NCBI RefSeq assembly: GCF_000516985.1 | Contig: NW_006917092.1 | Coordinates: 4,259,925 to 4,323,924 of the forward strand | Source of the DNA: Pestalotiopsis fici W106-1 | Lineage: Eukaryota; Ascomycota; Sordariomycetes; Amphisphaeriales; Sporocadaceae | DNA length: 64,000 bases | Reading direction: 5' to 3' | Shown: positions 21,446-33,613 of the stretch, piece after piece | How positions within the stretch are numbered: position 1 is the stretch's first letter | Layout of the letters: every line of letters begins with the position of its first letter | The notes under the pieces: model-generated | What the model saw: only the letters and a program-made list of their open reading frames with translations | What the model was told of the DNA's origin: nothing | The model's database searches: none | Program-made: the position numbers and the translations under genes

Positions 21446-24400
21446 ACATGGCCAGAGGCTGAGATCTGCCGGAATATGATGTTTACTCATTCGGCCCAAC
21501 CATTTTATGCATTATGACTTGTGATACGGCGCTCGGGTTTCGGGGCTTACCAATCATTCGAATCCTGTATCAGGTTCGAGATTTGCATGCTTTCTTTATG
21601 CATGCTGGAAAGAACAAAATAAATATTATATAGTGTTAATGCTCAATTTAAGAAAAGAGGAAGAAGAGATGCAAGGTAGATAACACCTCGGATCCCCTAG
21701 CACACATAGTATCAAATCAGTGGACAAGTGATGCCTCGACATGTTCGAACACCACTGATCGTAGGTGAAAGAGGTGCGCAGCCATGTCTACAGATACTCT
21801 TATGTGCAGGTATGCTCCCAGAGAAACACACCCATACTATAATAGATCCCAGGTACACAAGGTACCCTACGATCGGGATTGTCAACATGGAAATTTACAG
21901 ACAGTCCACTTGAACGGCTTCATACGCTTCTACTCTTTGGACTTTACAAGAAGCATGAGAGTTTCAGAGCCCGAGTAGTGTTGGCAGCATAGGTTTGTAA
22001 GGCTATTATTGTACAAGGCGCGTGATGCCTCGCAGGCGTTACGGTCTGTAGGCGATGGTGTCTTGAACCGGCCTGTGTGATGTAGGCAAGACGTCAAAAC
22101 ATGCAATGCTAGCTAGGTTGTTCCGAGGAAGCTCCGCGGGCTCCAGGGACACCATCTCCTTGCATCAAAAGCTTACAAGAGAGAATTTGAAGTTAACGCT
22201 GCCTTCACTTTTGCTCTATTCTTACGGATATCCTATGTTCACGATCAAGGATCACTTGCTGTCTCTTACAAGACGCGAGGACATGTTTCAAAATGGTCAC
22301 GATCCACCATTGCAAGACTGACCTGGCATCTACCTACTCTTGGCTACCAGATTTTGCGCAGCACATGTAAAGAGACTAGTTGAAGTCTCATGATGTTCAA
22401 GACATGAGAGACAAAATTGCCAGCTAGTCACTTGACTCGAGTGCCTGCTGCATTATCCTCGTTCTTTTGACTCCGAGTCCGTGAGACAACGCAGCCGGAC
22501 CACCGTGGTCGATAGATGAGCTCCGTTGTGGCACTCAGACGACCGGTGCCGACTGTTGGCCAGCGGGAGTGCACTCAGAATGGTTCAAATTGAGCTGGCA
22601 TTTCAAGGGCCCCAACCACCAACATAAGACGCCCAGGGACGATGCAAAGGGAACTTTGGGGGGGGGGGAAAAAAAGGGTTCACATCCGCAGGCCAATTCT
22701 TCAAGGTCTCAAGTATCAAGGATCCTCCACCCGGACCTACGATTCACGGGGGAGGAAAAAAAAAACCTACATCTTTGCTACCGATGGTGAGCTTTTCTCT
22801 GTCCTTTTCCCCCCTCCTCGTCTCCTGCCCAATTCGAAAAATTGTAGGCTTTCCAAGTGCAAAAGAGAAGCGATGTGTATGCAAGTGTTGACCATTAAGA
22901 TATCTTCTTTCGAATTGGTAAAGAGAGCCTGAAACCGAATAAGATACGAATAGATGGGCGATGATGCGATACCCACGGCAAAAGCTCGTGTCAAGAAAAC
23001 TTCTGGACAGACTGTCAACGACCTGAAATATCGTCTAACCAGAGCAAGAAGCTTCTCACCGAGCTTCTTTGATATACGCTTGCAGCCAAATAGCCAAGGA
23101 TCTTGAATGCAGCCCGTATCAGAGTTCAAATGCAACTGGCTACAGAAGGTAGGGGAGACAAACACGGGACCTGGCAAACAATGGCTGTGCACAGCATCAT
23201 GTACATCTGGACATTATATTGACGTGATCAACGTCTTATTCGATGTTGCCAGGTGACAATCCTTGCAAAGATGAAGGAAACTGCCTGCTCAGACTGAGGG
23301 TAGATGACCCTGATTAAGAACTGGTTTGTCTACGAGTTGGTAATGACATGAATTTCCCCGAAAGTGATACACCCTTATATGCAATAGGGTGTAACTGGAA
23401 TAGACGCAGCCCCAGGGACATAATATCAAGGTTACACGGCATATGCTACCGGCACTAGAAAAGTGCTCTGGCAATACATACCCATGGACCCAAGAGCGAG
23501 TCATCACGGTGGCGGTCAGGCAAGGTGGACTCGACACAAGAATGCGGACCAAGATTCGCCAAGTCACCATGTAGAAAGCAATGGAAGAAGGATAAAGTAA
23601 CACGTAACCCGGCCTCCCACTTATTCATCGATACGAAAGCCAAAATAGGGAATCGCCCTTGCTTGAAAGGAAATGCACGCAAGCGCGAAGTATGTCTGTT
23701 GCTACTTGTTGCTTCCGGATACCCCGACATACCGAGAAAGTGAGTGAGATCCGAGAGATGGAGCAAAGGAAGAGACGACCGGCGATAAGCGGGAGGGGAA
23801 CCTGAATCTCGGGCGAATCGAATCACCAGACGTGCGGTCTTGTGCCTTGCATTTCACGGCATGATTGGTGCCATCCCAAATGGTAAAGATGCTCACCCCT
23901 TGCGGAGTGCCCAAGCAGGTCGCCAGGAAAGGGAAGCAATAACCGGGGTGGCTCTCAAGGGTCGTTTGCTCGTTCGCTGTCCTGTCTTTTTTCGAGGTGC
24001 CATGCGTGTCACTGTATATAAGCAGGAAGAGAGCCTCGTGATAGTAAAGTCGAGGCTCGTTGGCTACTAGCAGCCCTCGGCGGGTGATGCACGAGATCAC
24101 ACGTGAGACATTGCTCAGCCGCCAGGAACATGAATACCAATCCGCGCTATGATTCTCCCACGGGAGGAGAGAAGAAGAAGAAAAAACATGTTAGCCATTG
24201 TATGTGATCCGAGGACCTCACAATATCAAGACTCATTAATACATAGTGGGCAAGCACCGTACGCAGCAAGACAATGGGTGTCGGTCTCGATAGATTGTGA
24301 ACTCCGCACCCTGTATGACTCGAGAGGGCGCCTGCCTTTCTTCTGCCTGTAAAGAAAGGCCCCTTCTCCAGAAAGAAACCAAAAAGTCAAAGGGGTTGGG

Positions 24401-27400
24401 TAGTTGGGCAGGTCCAGAAGGGGCGGGGGGGCTCAGTCAGAGATGGGAGTCAGTCAGTGACAGCACAGCATAGCAAAAAAAAAAAGTCTTCTAGAAGACA
24501 TGAGCATGAGTGAACAGGGATCCCCGCTCGTCTGAACCCCTCGGTCGTAGACATCATGGCCATGTGTCTGCCTTCGCTTGTTAACATGAAACTCGCAAAG
24601 ACCAGTCATGATTTGGCGCCATGGCTTGCCAAAAGGTCCACCCCACGGGAATATAGAGAGAGAGGGAGAGAGAAAACGACAGAATGGGAATATCTAGGCT
24701 ATTTCCGGCATCATCAATGCCAAAAGACGACTCCGTGGCCACAAATGTCCGCGATTACGAATCAGCCTGACTGTGCACACACTCTGTTCGTGTGGTGGTA
24801 GGCCGGCTAACTTGGCTTTATTCGTGATGGGAGGTGCCGGAAAAATTACCAACACAACCTGAGCCATATATCGGCAGCTTCCATAATGTGTTGGCGGTAC
24901 GGGAAGTTTCCTTTTTGTAGCGGAGGCCGTGGGAAGACTGGCACCGATGGGTGGCAGTTGGGCAAGGTTCACATCGCTGCACCTTGTCCCACCAGTACGT
25001 GGGTATGGCGTCCGAGGAAGAAGAAGGCTTTGGCCGGCATGGGGAGGGGCCGCGGGGTTTGACACTCGGTAGTACGTATGTAGTTCGCCCAAGTTCGAAA
25101 TGCACGAGAGGCAAGAAGAGGCAGACAAGGTAATTACTCACCCACTTACTCATTCACTTGTCCGGTCAGTCACTCGGTCACTCGATCGCTCAAACAGATA
25201 ATCACACATCCTGCAACTGGCTGTTTGTCTATCTAGCTCGGGTGATAAAACATCAAGAGGGAAGGTTGATTCCAATTTGTTTAATTGCTTACCAGCTCGT
25301 TCGACGCGGCAGAAAAGCAGGGTTGAGCCCAGGTGGATTTTATATAGCTACTGCTAGGTGGCACCGAGAGACAGAAAAGCCAAGCGTGCCTGGGAATATT
25401 ATTATCTTGTATCGCAATGTGAGCCCCAATCAAATCGTTTTCCGGGCCAGCGCGCTTCTGACTCGGAGACCTGAGGTAGAATAATGCATGCATGTACCTG
25501 ACATTCAAACTATACAATGCATCACCGACGACGACGACGGGGCAATATCGCTTGGCTCGAATCAGAGCATTGACAGACAGGCAGGCAGACAAGAGAAAGA
25601 GAGCGTTTAATTAATTATTTATTTTTTTCCCTTTGGGGGGGGTTTTTTTTGTTTTGTTTTTGTTTTGCGAAAGGAGGGGGTTCGGGAAAATACCTAACAA
25701 GGCGCTGCTGTCGCTGCAGTCTCCCAGCGTCAGCCCTGCCCATGCAGGCCGCATATCAGCACGAGCTGCAGGTGCTTGCTTGGGGTGGCATCGGAAGAGT
25801 GCAGCAAAGTCAGGGACTGGCCGAACCAAGCAGGTGTCTCGATCCCATCTTCAGAGGTTGCCTGGGCCCTTCTGGGCCATGATGAGCATATTTACATTGT
25901 TGCATTTAACCGTTTATAGAAGGTTATCAATGTTTGCAAAAGCAGATACATGTGAATGAGAATGGTTGACTCTTTTCGAAAAGCGGTAACGGGAATCTGA
26001 GTAAAGCTGAATGAGCATTCTTGAAATGTTGCTACAGACTTGATCAAAATATATATATATATATTTATTTTAAAATTGATTTTAGGATATATGCCTGTCA
26101 ACGTGGACAATCAGAGGCATCAAAAGTGCATCATGAAGAGAAAAGCTCTCAATTATTTAGCCAGGTCTGTTTTCTTTTTTTCTTTTTTTTTTCTTACAGA
26201 TTACCCCACGGTGGAGTATAGAACAGATGGCTACATGAGATACATGGTCAAATATAGATATACGCTACCTATACACTAGACAAGATGCTAGACCAGATCG
26301 ATTGTGTTAGAACCGTCCCGTGGCTACTGCGTCAAAAGGCCGCCAAGGGTCGCAGATCCCCGGCCGATCTCGTCTTAGCCACTATCGAAACAGGTCGTAC
26401 CTGCAAATGTACACAGAATTCCCAGTCTGCCAAACCTCTATAGGCCTAGGTAAGTAGAGTAGGTTAAGGTAACTAAAGGTTGGCATGGTAGAGGCATTCC
26501 ATCTGCCCAGTGGGAATGCGTGATTCAATGTTTCACACCAACGTGAATTCACATGCTTAGGAGATTGTGACTGACTAACAAACTGGCTGGCTGGGCTATC
26601 TTGCGCTTGTTTTGTTTGTTTGTTTGACGGGGAGGCTGAAGAGACCACGAATGCTTACTGTCCTGAGGTCATACCTGCGGTGAGCTTGTAGGAACGCTTG
26701 CCTAGGTACTGTATCTATGAGAATACTTTGCACTGTTGTGTGACGGATTCAAGGTGCTGGGACTGGTCATCCATCTATGTATCCATTACCCCCCCCCCTC
26801 ATGGCCCCTCACTACCGGCCGAGACTTGCACTGCTTCACAAAAGCATCCTCCGAGGAACGACTACCTGGATTACCATGACTTGGGTATGAAAGCCGTAGG
26901 AAGAAGGATCGTTTCGATCGGCCATACATGGCAACAAGCGGTATTCACGAAGGAAGGCTGGCTGAAATTCGAGACAGACAAGGCGGTGCGAATACCGCAA
27001 AGGCATTGCTTCCTTTTGCCTGGGAACATGCACACCCCGCTAGTGTCCCATGACGGGTACGGATAGTTGGAATGTGTTTTTGCCCGGCTTAGTCCTTAAA
27101 ACTCCTCTCAAGGAAAGTCAGTCAGTCGCCTTGATAGAAGCGCAATAGATTCAAGGAAAGCTTTTTTTTTTTTTTATCTGTTGCCAAATTACCTACCACT
27201 TCCTACCTGCTGGTAATAAGACTTGACTGTCTAGTTAGTCAAAGAGAGGCGGGGAGAAGAAAACAGAGAGAAAGAGATGCTTTCCCCCCTCCAAATCAAG
27301 GTACATACCCTATATTCACTAGTGTAGATGGAAGATAGCGCAGTTTACTGTACGCTATCGTGTGTATGGCTATAATAATAGTACATAAGCACATTAATAA

Positions 27401-28222
27401 TTGTGGAGTGCAGTTGGTTGGTTATTTTTTTTTTCCCCTTCGAGGAACCGGCAAATGGCACTCGTCTGGTGCCTTGCTTTTGACGCCGCGCGCTGACACT
27501 TGATCGGCTTGACTGCCCCTTTGCCCCTCCTTCAGCCCCTCGAACCCCTCTCAGATGTCAAAAATGCGTCGTCTAGTGTTGAGATGGTTGGTTGGTGGTG
27601 TGTGTGACGAGGGGGGTTCGGGGAGGGGCTCGGGGGACTCTTGGGTCCTGATGGGTGATCTCCTGCCTCCTCCCAAGCCTCCTCCTCCCACCTCACCAAC
27701 AACACAACCTAGACGGTTGGCAGGGACTGATTGACTGGCAAAACTGGCGAGAATGGGGGATCTCTCTGCTTTGCACACAGCACATACCATGACGGACTCC
27801 ACAGTTATCTGCAGAGGTGCCATGGGTTAGCTTAGCCCTGCACGACCGTGGTCCTTGTCATGTGGAATATGCGTGGAATACCTCGTAGTAGGTAGCAGTC
27901 TAGTATGCCCTGGCAACAGATTAGTTTCTGGGTTTCCCAAGATTGTTGACAGGAAGGCGGCAAACTGGCGGATGAACACCAGAATCAGTCAGATCAGCCA
28001 GATCCATCGCCAACGCGCCAGCACCAACACCAGGCACCACCTACCCTTAGTGCACACCGCCTTAGCCAATCGCGCCTTTTATCTTCTTCTTTCTTTTTTC
28101 TTTCTTCTCCTGCTTCTTCTTCATCTTCCCGTTAGTCCCCCTCTTGGTGAACGAACGAGCACCACCCACTTGGGAGGGCAAACCAAGGCAAAGGAAGGCA
28201 TTCATTCGTTAGTGCTTGTCCA
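21446..28222. other. Gene-poor interval, left part
   Basis: 6.8 kb from the DUF2434 stop to the assembly gap with no gene I can support. Every ORF of 60-170 codons overlaps others on the opposite strand, lacks domain-like sequence and is broken by poly-purine or poly-pyrimidine tracts (for example near 22660, 24473, 25620-25670, 26170-26200, 27163-27176, 27425-27437). No tRNA B-box, rRNA or transposase-like sequence was seen. Confidence 0.5.
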
Positions 28223-28322
28223 NNNNNNNNNNNNNNNNNNNNNNNNNNNNNNNNNNNNNNNNNNNNNNNNNNNNNNNNNNNNNNNNNNNNNNNNNNNNNN
28301 NNNNNNNNNNNNNNNNNNNNNN
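28223..28322. other. Assembly gap (100 N)
   Basis: Exactly 100 N, the conventional placeholder for a gap of unknown size. The right flank is rich in GT and GGTA repeats, so the gap probably fell in low-complexity sequence. Confidence 0.99.
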
Positions 28323-28368
28323 GCGTGTGTGATGCATACTGTGTGTCGCCGGTCCTGCAGCAGTGCAA

Positions 28369-28389
28369 GGTAGGTAGGTAGGTAGGTAG
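28369..28389. repeat. (GGTA)n tetranucleotide repeat
   Basis: Five tandem GGTA units directly right of the assembly gap. The same TAGGTA word recurs dispersed in several intergenic regions of the window. Confidence 0.85.
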
Positions 28390-28449
28390 CTAAATGGGGA
28401 GGCATGATTACTCTGTACAACTGTTGATGCCCCAGTATGGCGCGTTGTG

Positions 28450-28451
<2 letters not shown>

Positions 28452-28487
<36 letters not shown>
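28452..28487. repeat. (GT)n dinucleotide repeat
   Basis: About 18 uninterrupted GT units, 130 bases right of the assembly gap. Confidence 0.9.
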
Positions 28488-28490
<3 letters not shown>

Positions 28491-31400
28491 TGTGATGTGG
28501 TTGTCTTTTTGTTGTAGGGTGCCCCCCAACAGCGAGGACCAGCCATCCATCTACTTAGCAAAGCCAAAGCCAGCCTCTTGTATTGTCCCAGTGCTCAAAA
28601 AAAGAGAAGCAGAGAGCTTCTGAGGTAGGTATTTATGTTGCGCATGTAGGTATGTATGTGTTGACCGAGAGACCCCCGACCATTACAATCACCAGTTTGT
28701 TGCACCCATATGAATCCAGCCTTTTGTTTTTACTTGTACATAACCAGCCACCGCAGCGTAATGCAATTATGAGGAGATTCGTGGATAAAGGGTGCTGCTG
28801 TCTGCATTACTTGATGGCCCCATCACACGCGTGGCACAGCGAGCCATCATCAGGCCAAATGCAAGGCAGAAAGTAACAAGCGCCTCGCAATGCCATTGTT
28901 TGTACCTAGATGGATTTGGCGGCAATCAGCCCCTCGATGAGGCTCAACCGTAGGCTGCTAAGTAATTCTGCATGCCCTAGAACCTACACGGGATTATATT
29001 CACTCAGGGCTGTGCTATGTATCAAAATGAAAAGAGAGCATTAAAAGCACCAGACGGACTATTGAACGAACGGCGCTGATTTTGAATATAAATCATTGTC
29101 AAGTATAAAACTATGATTAGACTTTCTGGATGGCCTCGGTCCCAAAGTTTATAACACCATTCGGCAGGCGGGCGGGCGGGCAAACCCATGTGCGCCTGAG
29201 TTATGTACAATTCTTTCCAACGTTTTCAAGCAGTTCAATGCTTGCGCGCTCTGGGGAAGTTCCTTTTTAACTTTGTGTGAATGTACATAGTATATTTACA
29301 GAGGTGAGGCAAACTCCAGACAGCTGAATGATTGATCTAATGTATATGTATTACTTTTTCCCACTCCTCTAAGACGAGAGAGACGGAGAGCATCGATGCT
29401 TGAGTCGCGTACGTACATACCGATCTCACTCAGCTGGAGAGACAGGCCTATGGCATGTACCTACATGAGGCAAAGTGAGGTCAGGTACATGCAATCCCGA
29501 GAGAGGTCAAGTGTCTCCATCCAACGATGCCTCATTATTCCGTATACATCCATTGATCTGTCTACTATGTCTAGTGTGTTTGCCTCCTACTCGCCCATTT
29601 GTCCGGTGGTTGAAGACATGGAAGAAAAGGTAAATAATGTACCTAGGTCAACTGAGGAACAAAATGACATCTGAGATACTAGAATGTATCTATCATCCAC
29701 TCTGTGGGGGAGAGGTCTGACTTTTTGTCAGTCAGGCACACATGAGAAACCCGCGCTGGGCCTGTCGGGAAGTCAAGTTTCGAAAGCTTATCGTCGACGA
29801 CGTCGTCGACGTCGTCGTCGTCGTTGTTGATGGTGTACCTATCTAGTGCGCAAGGCATTGCCGTGATTGTACATGTACTATTCTTCTCCACCCGCCCAGG
29901 CGCGCAAGCAAGCACAGCATACACAGTACACAGCACTACCACTCGAATTGATTCGATCAATCAATTCGTCCTCGCTCCTGCCCAGCAGTGCAAGCAAGCC
30001 CCTGTCAAGAGAGCGTCGAGGTACATTAACATACATGCATGAACGAAGAGAATAGTTGATGTATATAGTAGTACCTTGAACTCGCTGCTCCCGCGGCCTG
30101 GTCCCTCTACGGCGTACATTTACCTCAGCTAAGCCAGGCCCAAAGTCCCCAAGGACAAGCCAGAAGTCATCATCATTGACAATCCATCCCATCCCACTGC
30201 TCATCGTAGGCTCCATCCATCAGTTTTCCCCCCTCCATTAACAATCCCAACCATTCCCCATTCTTTTGGCACAGGGAGGGTGACCCAGCGAGCTAGGTAA
30301 TGTAGACCTAGCCCTCGCTGTTCCTCACTTCACCCTTGCGCCCTGGCTGAGTGGCTCCATCCGTGTGCTCCATCAGCGGGTTTTGACTGTCCCGGGAAGT
30401 GAACTTTTTTTTTTCCACTCACTTTCTAAACTCTTTGCCATTCTCCCATCATTGCCCTCGTCGCCACCTCTTCCCTCTTCCTGTCAGGCTGTTGTTATAG
30501 CCTCTCCAGACAGACGTAGTAGCCACCAAGAACGTCTCTCCGCCTCTCGTTGCGGAGTTTCAAACAAAGACTTCTATTCGAGAAAATAAATCGGCTTCGT
30601 CATCCCGAGCAATCCGGCTATTGTGCTAGTCACAATCGCTGCACGCTACTGGCTTGTCGTCATTACTGCTATCTGCAACCTGCGATCGACCCGGCTTCCG
30701 CTTCTGGACCCAGTCCATTCGGTGGTTGGTCTCTCGGAACATGATCAGGGTCTGTCAACGAACCAAAACACTCATGTCCGGTTGACCGTCTTAGAAAGGA
30801 AAGGGACCAGGAACGAGAGAAGAAGAAGAAGAAGAAGAAAGTGTGATTCGACTCTCGCTCTGTACATTTCCGGTCGGGTTTCTTTTTGCTCTTTTTTTTT
30901 TTTCATTTCTTTTTTCAGTCCCTATCAAGGATCCTGTCCTATTGCACGGAATAGGACTATTAGCGGACTACCCAAGACTTGTCTGTCTCTCTTGTCATTC
31001 TGTCCTCTCACCAGCCGTGGCACCGCTGCACTGCCTGCCAAAGCCTAACCGCCACCCCTCTGTCTCCAAGCAAGCAGGCCCTTGTCGCAGCCGGCTTGAC
31101 CTGACTGACCTGACCTGGCTTGACCTCACTCAGCCTGCGCCTCTCGGCCAAGTGGGTGAACTGGCTGATTGATTGATCGACTGACTGAGACCGATCGGAT
31201 TGCACCTCGCCGCAGGTTTTCGGGGCACAATATCGTCGCCCATCATCAGCACTTGGGGTTTTACCTTTTTCCTATCATATCCCACCCAAGCGCAATCATA
31301 GTCGCGCTTTTATGGGATTAGCATTCGAATGAGTTGATCCGGTACGCCTGCTTCCTCGTCTCCGTATCACCAAACTCCCTCACGGCTCGACCGCTGCTGT

Positions 31401-31557
31401 TATTGGTAAGCTTTGAATAACCTCTTGTCGCTGTACATGAAGTTTGGTCAAAGACTATGGGCTTACTCAATCTGTTGATAGCGAGCAACGCCTTCATCAT
31501 ATTTGCCGTCGCCACTGCATTTGTCCATCGCTGCTCACAGAGACAATTAATCTCAAG
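28488..31557. other. Gene-poor interval, right part, and long leader of the C2H2 gene
   Basis: About 3 kb without a supportable coding gene. A GTC/GAC-based 20-bp palindrome lies at 29792-29811. From about 30400 the sequence becomes CT-rich with poly-T tracts, as expected for a long 5' leader and promoter. GTAAGC at 31406 and a TGATAG acceptor at 31481 could bound a 76-nt 5' UTR intron upstream of the ATG at 31558. Confidence 0.45.
29792..29811. repeat. 20-bp perfect palindrome in a GTC/GAC tract
   Basis: CGTCGACGACGTCGTCGACG equals its own reverse complement and runs on into further GTC repeats. It may be a by-product of trinucleotide expansion rather than a binding site. Confidence 0.8.
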
Positions 31558-33613
31558 ATGGCCGCGACATTTAGGCCGGTCAACATCGAGGTTCACAAGG
31601 AGGAACAGAGGGCCCCATCGCCAACGACGCCGACACCGACCAGAGCCACCTTTAGCCAGAGTCAACAACGGCCGCTGCCAACTTCGCCCTTTCCTCAAGC
31701 CGTGCAGATACCCGAAAGTATTGAAGAAGACGGCGTTCCGCACCGGGAGGACTCCCAGCGCTCCAAGAAGTCCAGGGGAGATTCGGAAGATATAGGCATG
31801 GAGGACTCGGATGCAGAAGGGAACGACGATGGTTCCGACGACGAAAGCGTAAACGCCGACGGGACCAAGTCGAATAAAAAGAAAAAGTCGCAAAGATTCT
31901 ATTGCACAGAATATCCTCCGTGTAATCTTAGCTTTACTCGAAGTGAGCATCTGGCTCGGCATATAAGGTATTTTGATTCGAACCACATCCGTCGTGACTT
32001 CTTGATGACGACGACACGACTGACTTGAGTCTAGGAAACATACAGGAGAACGTCCATTTCAGTGTCACTGCTCTCGTCGCTTCTCCCGGTTAGACAATCT
32101 GCGTCAGCATGCGCAGACCGTTCATGTCAATGAAGACATTCCAATGGACTCTCTTGCGGCCACAGGTACAAGGTTCCAACGCCAAATCAGGACCGATAGA
32201 GTTCGCCAGCCCGGGCGGGCACGTGCATCGACGGCTAGCAGTGTGGGCGGAGGCGTCCGCGGTCATGCCAAATCGTTGTCAACGTCCAGCATCGGTTCCA
32301 TCAGCTCGAATTTCAGCAGCGCGCGCGATGATATCCGGCGGCGCCCGCCTCCGCTCGTCATGGCTGATCCTCGGTCGAGACTATCATTCGAGTCCTATGG
32401 GAGTACAGCCGACAGTCAATATTCATACCGCCCCGTCTCTCCAAGCGACTTCAGCACACCGACATCGGCAACCTTTTCGACGGGCCAGAATAGTCCCAAA
32501 TGGGGCTCGGGCATTGCATCGCCGACTACGTCGCATTCGCGTGCCCACAGCATGTATGCTCCGGGTTCGCGCACTCCGGGCCGCCGACTCAGCGTTCCCT
32601 CTACCGGCGGCAACCCTTTCCAGTCGCCTCACGGCCACGGACCACCGACTGGGCGCCCGCTCTTCGGCCCCGGCCATGTCAACGGCTCCATGGGGACGCT
32701 CTCTCCTTCGATCAGTGTCATGGCTTCCCCGACTTCGTCGATATTCTCTCGCCGCGACTCCATCGCTAGTGCTGCCGATGATGCATGGCGCCGCCGAACC
32801 TGGCATCCCGATTCCAGCAACTTTGCCGCAACCACCGCGAGCAGCCGCCTCAGCAACGTCATAACGCCGTCACAGTTCCAGCCAGGCCCGCTACCGATTG
32901 CCGACCCGACGTCTCAGAGCAATAACGTGCGACTGCCTGGCATTGAATCGTTTGACCCGCTGCCTCATCGGACAGCCTCTCCTCACAGGCGCATGCCGTC
33001 GCCCATGGTGATCGACTCAGACACACCACACCAGTCAACCCTGCAGCCCGTGCAAGAGCACGTCGCCGAGGATAGACCTTCAACTGTGAACTGGGACATG
33101 GGGCTTCATCGTGGACTGACCCGACTTGATCTCACCTCCAACACAACACCCCCACGGGACAGTGCGGGAACATGGGCTCAGGAAGTTCAGCAGGCAGTTG
33201 ACGCCGAGGCAAACCGTGTCAGGCTGAACCCACCAACTGTTAGGTTCAACGATCAGGTGATTGTAACCAGCGCCCCGAGCATATCGGCACCAGCACCAGC
33301 ACCAGCACCCCGCAGCTTTCACCAGCATACTATGTCGGCCCCAATGATTACACATTCGAGCGGCAATAAACGCCACGGCTGGTATCACGGGCCTGTCAAC
33401 GCGCACGGCGAGGCGCGGCCCGAAAAAATAGCTAGGGTGGAGAGGATGGTGCATCCCAATATCAGCCATTTCTCCGGCTTTCCCGCCAGAAATCAACCTC
33501 CACCTCCGCATCCTCCATCGGCTGAGGCTGCCGGAGACAGAGACAATATGCTGCGCTTGCAGGCCCTAGTTGCGGTTGCGACGAGCGAGAACAGCGCAAC
33601 CCCAGCATACTAG
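31558..33613 (+). CDS. C2H2 zinc-finger transcription factor
   Basis: DNA-binding regulator, presumably nuclear. Exons 31558-31967 and 32035-33613 (67-nt intron, GTATTT donor, CTAG acceptor) give 662 residues. Residues 1-110 are acidic and Ser-rich with a basic KKKKK stretch. Two adjacent fingers follow: the first with cysteines five residues apart (C-TEYPP-C) and the pattern [10 protein letters not shown], the second starting [20 protein letters not shown] with a one-residue Cys spacing (CHC). The intron falls in the linker between fingers. The rest is low-complexity Ser/Pro/Thr-rich, with an APAPAPAP run near the C-terminus. The tandem pair most resembles the fungal ADR1/AmdA-like group, but I do not assign a name or target. 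The longer upstream frame has no ATG, so the start at 31558 is firm. Confidence 0.85.

Noticed and set aside
22767..24100. Minus-strand ORFs of 104-141 codons in the gene desert
   Set aside because: They overlap each other and plus-strand ORFs, show random-looking composition and no recognised domain.
26698..27066. Plus-strand 122-codon ORF
   Set aside because: No family resemblance, runs through a poly-C tract, and there is no supporting context.
27855..28567. ORFs running through the 100-N gap
   Set aside because: The reading frame across N is artificial, and the right part is GT repeat.
32109..32864. 251-codon alternate-frame ORF inside the C2H2 gene
   Set aside because: Arg/Ala/Pro-rich shadow of GC-rich coding sequence; the overlapping frame contains the zinc fingers and long Ser-rich tail.
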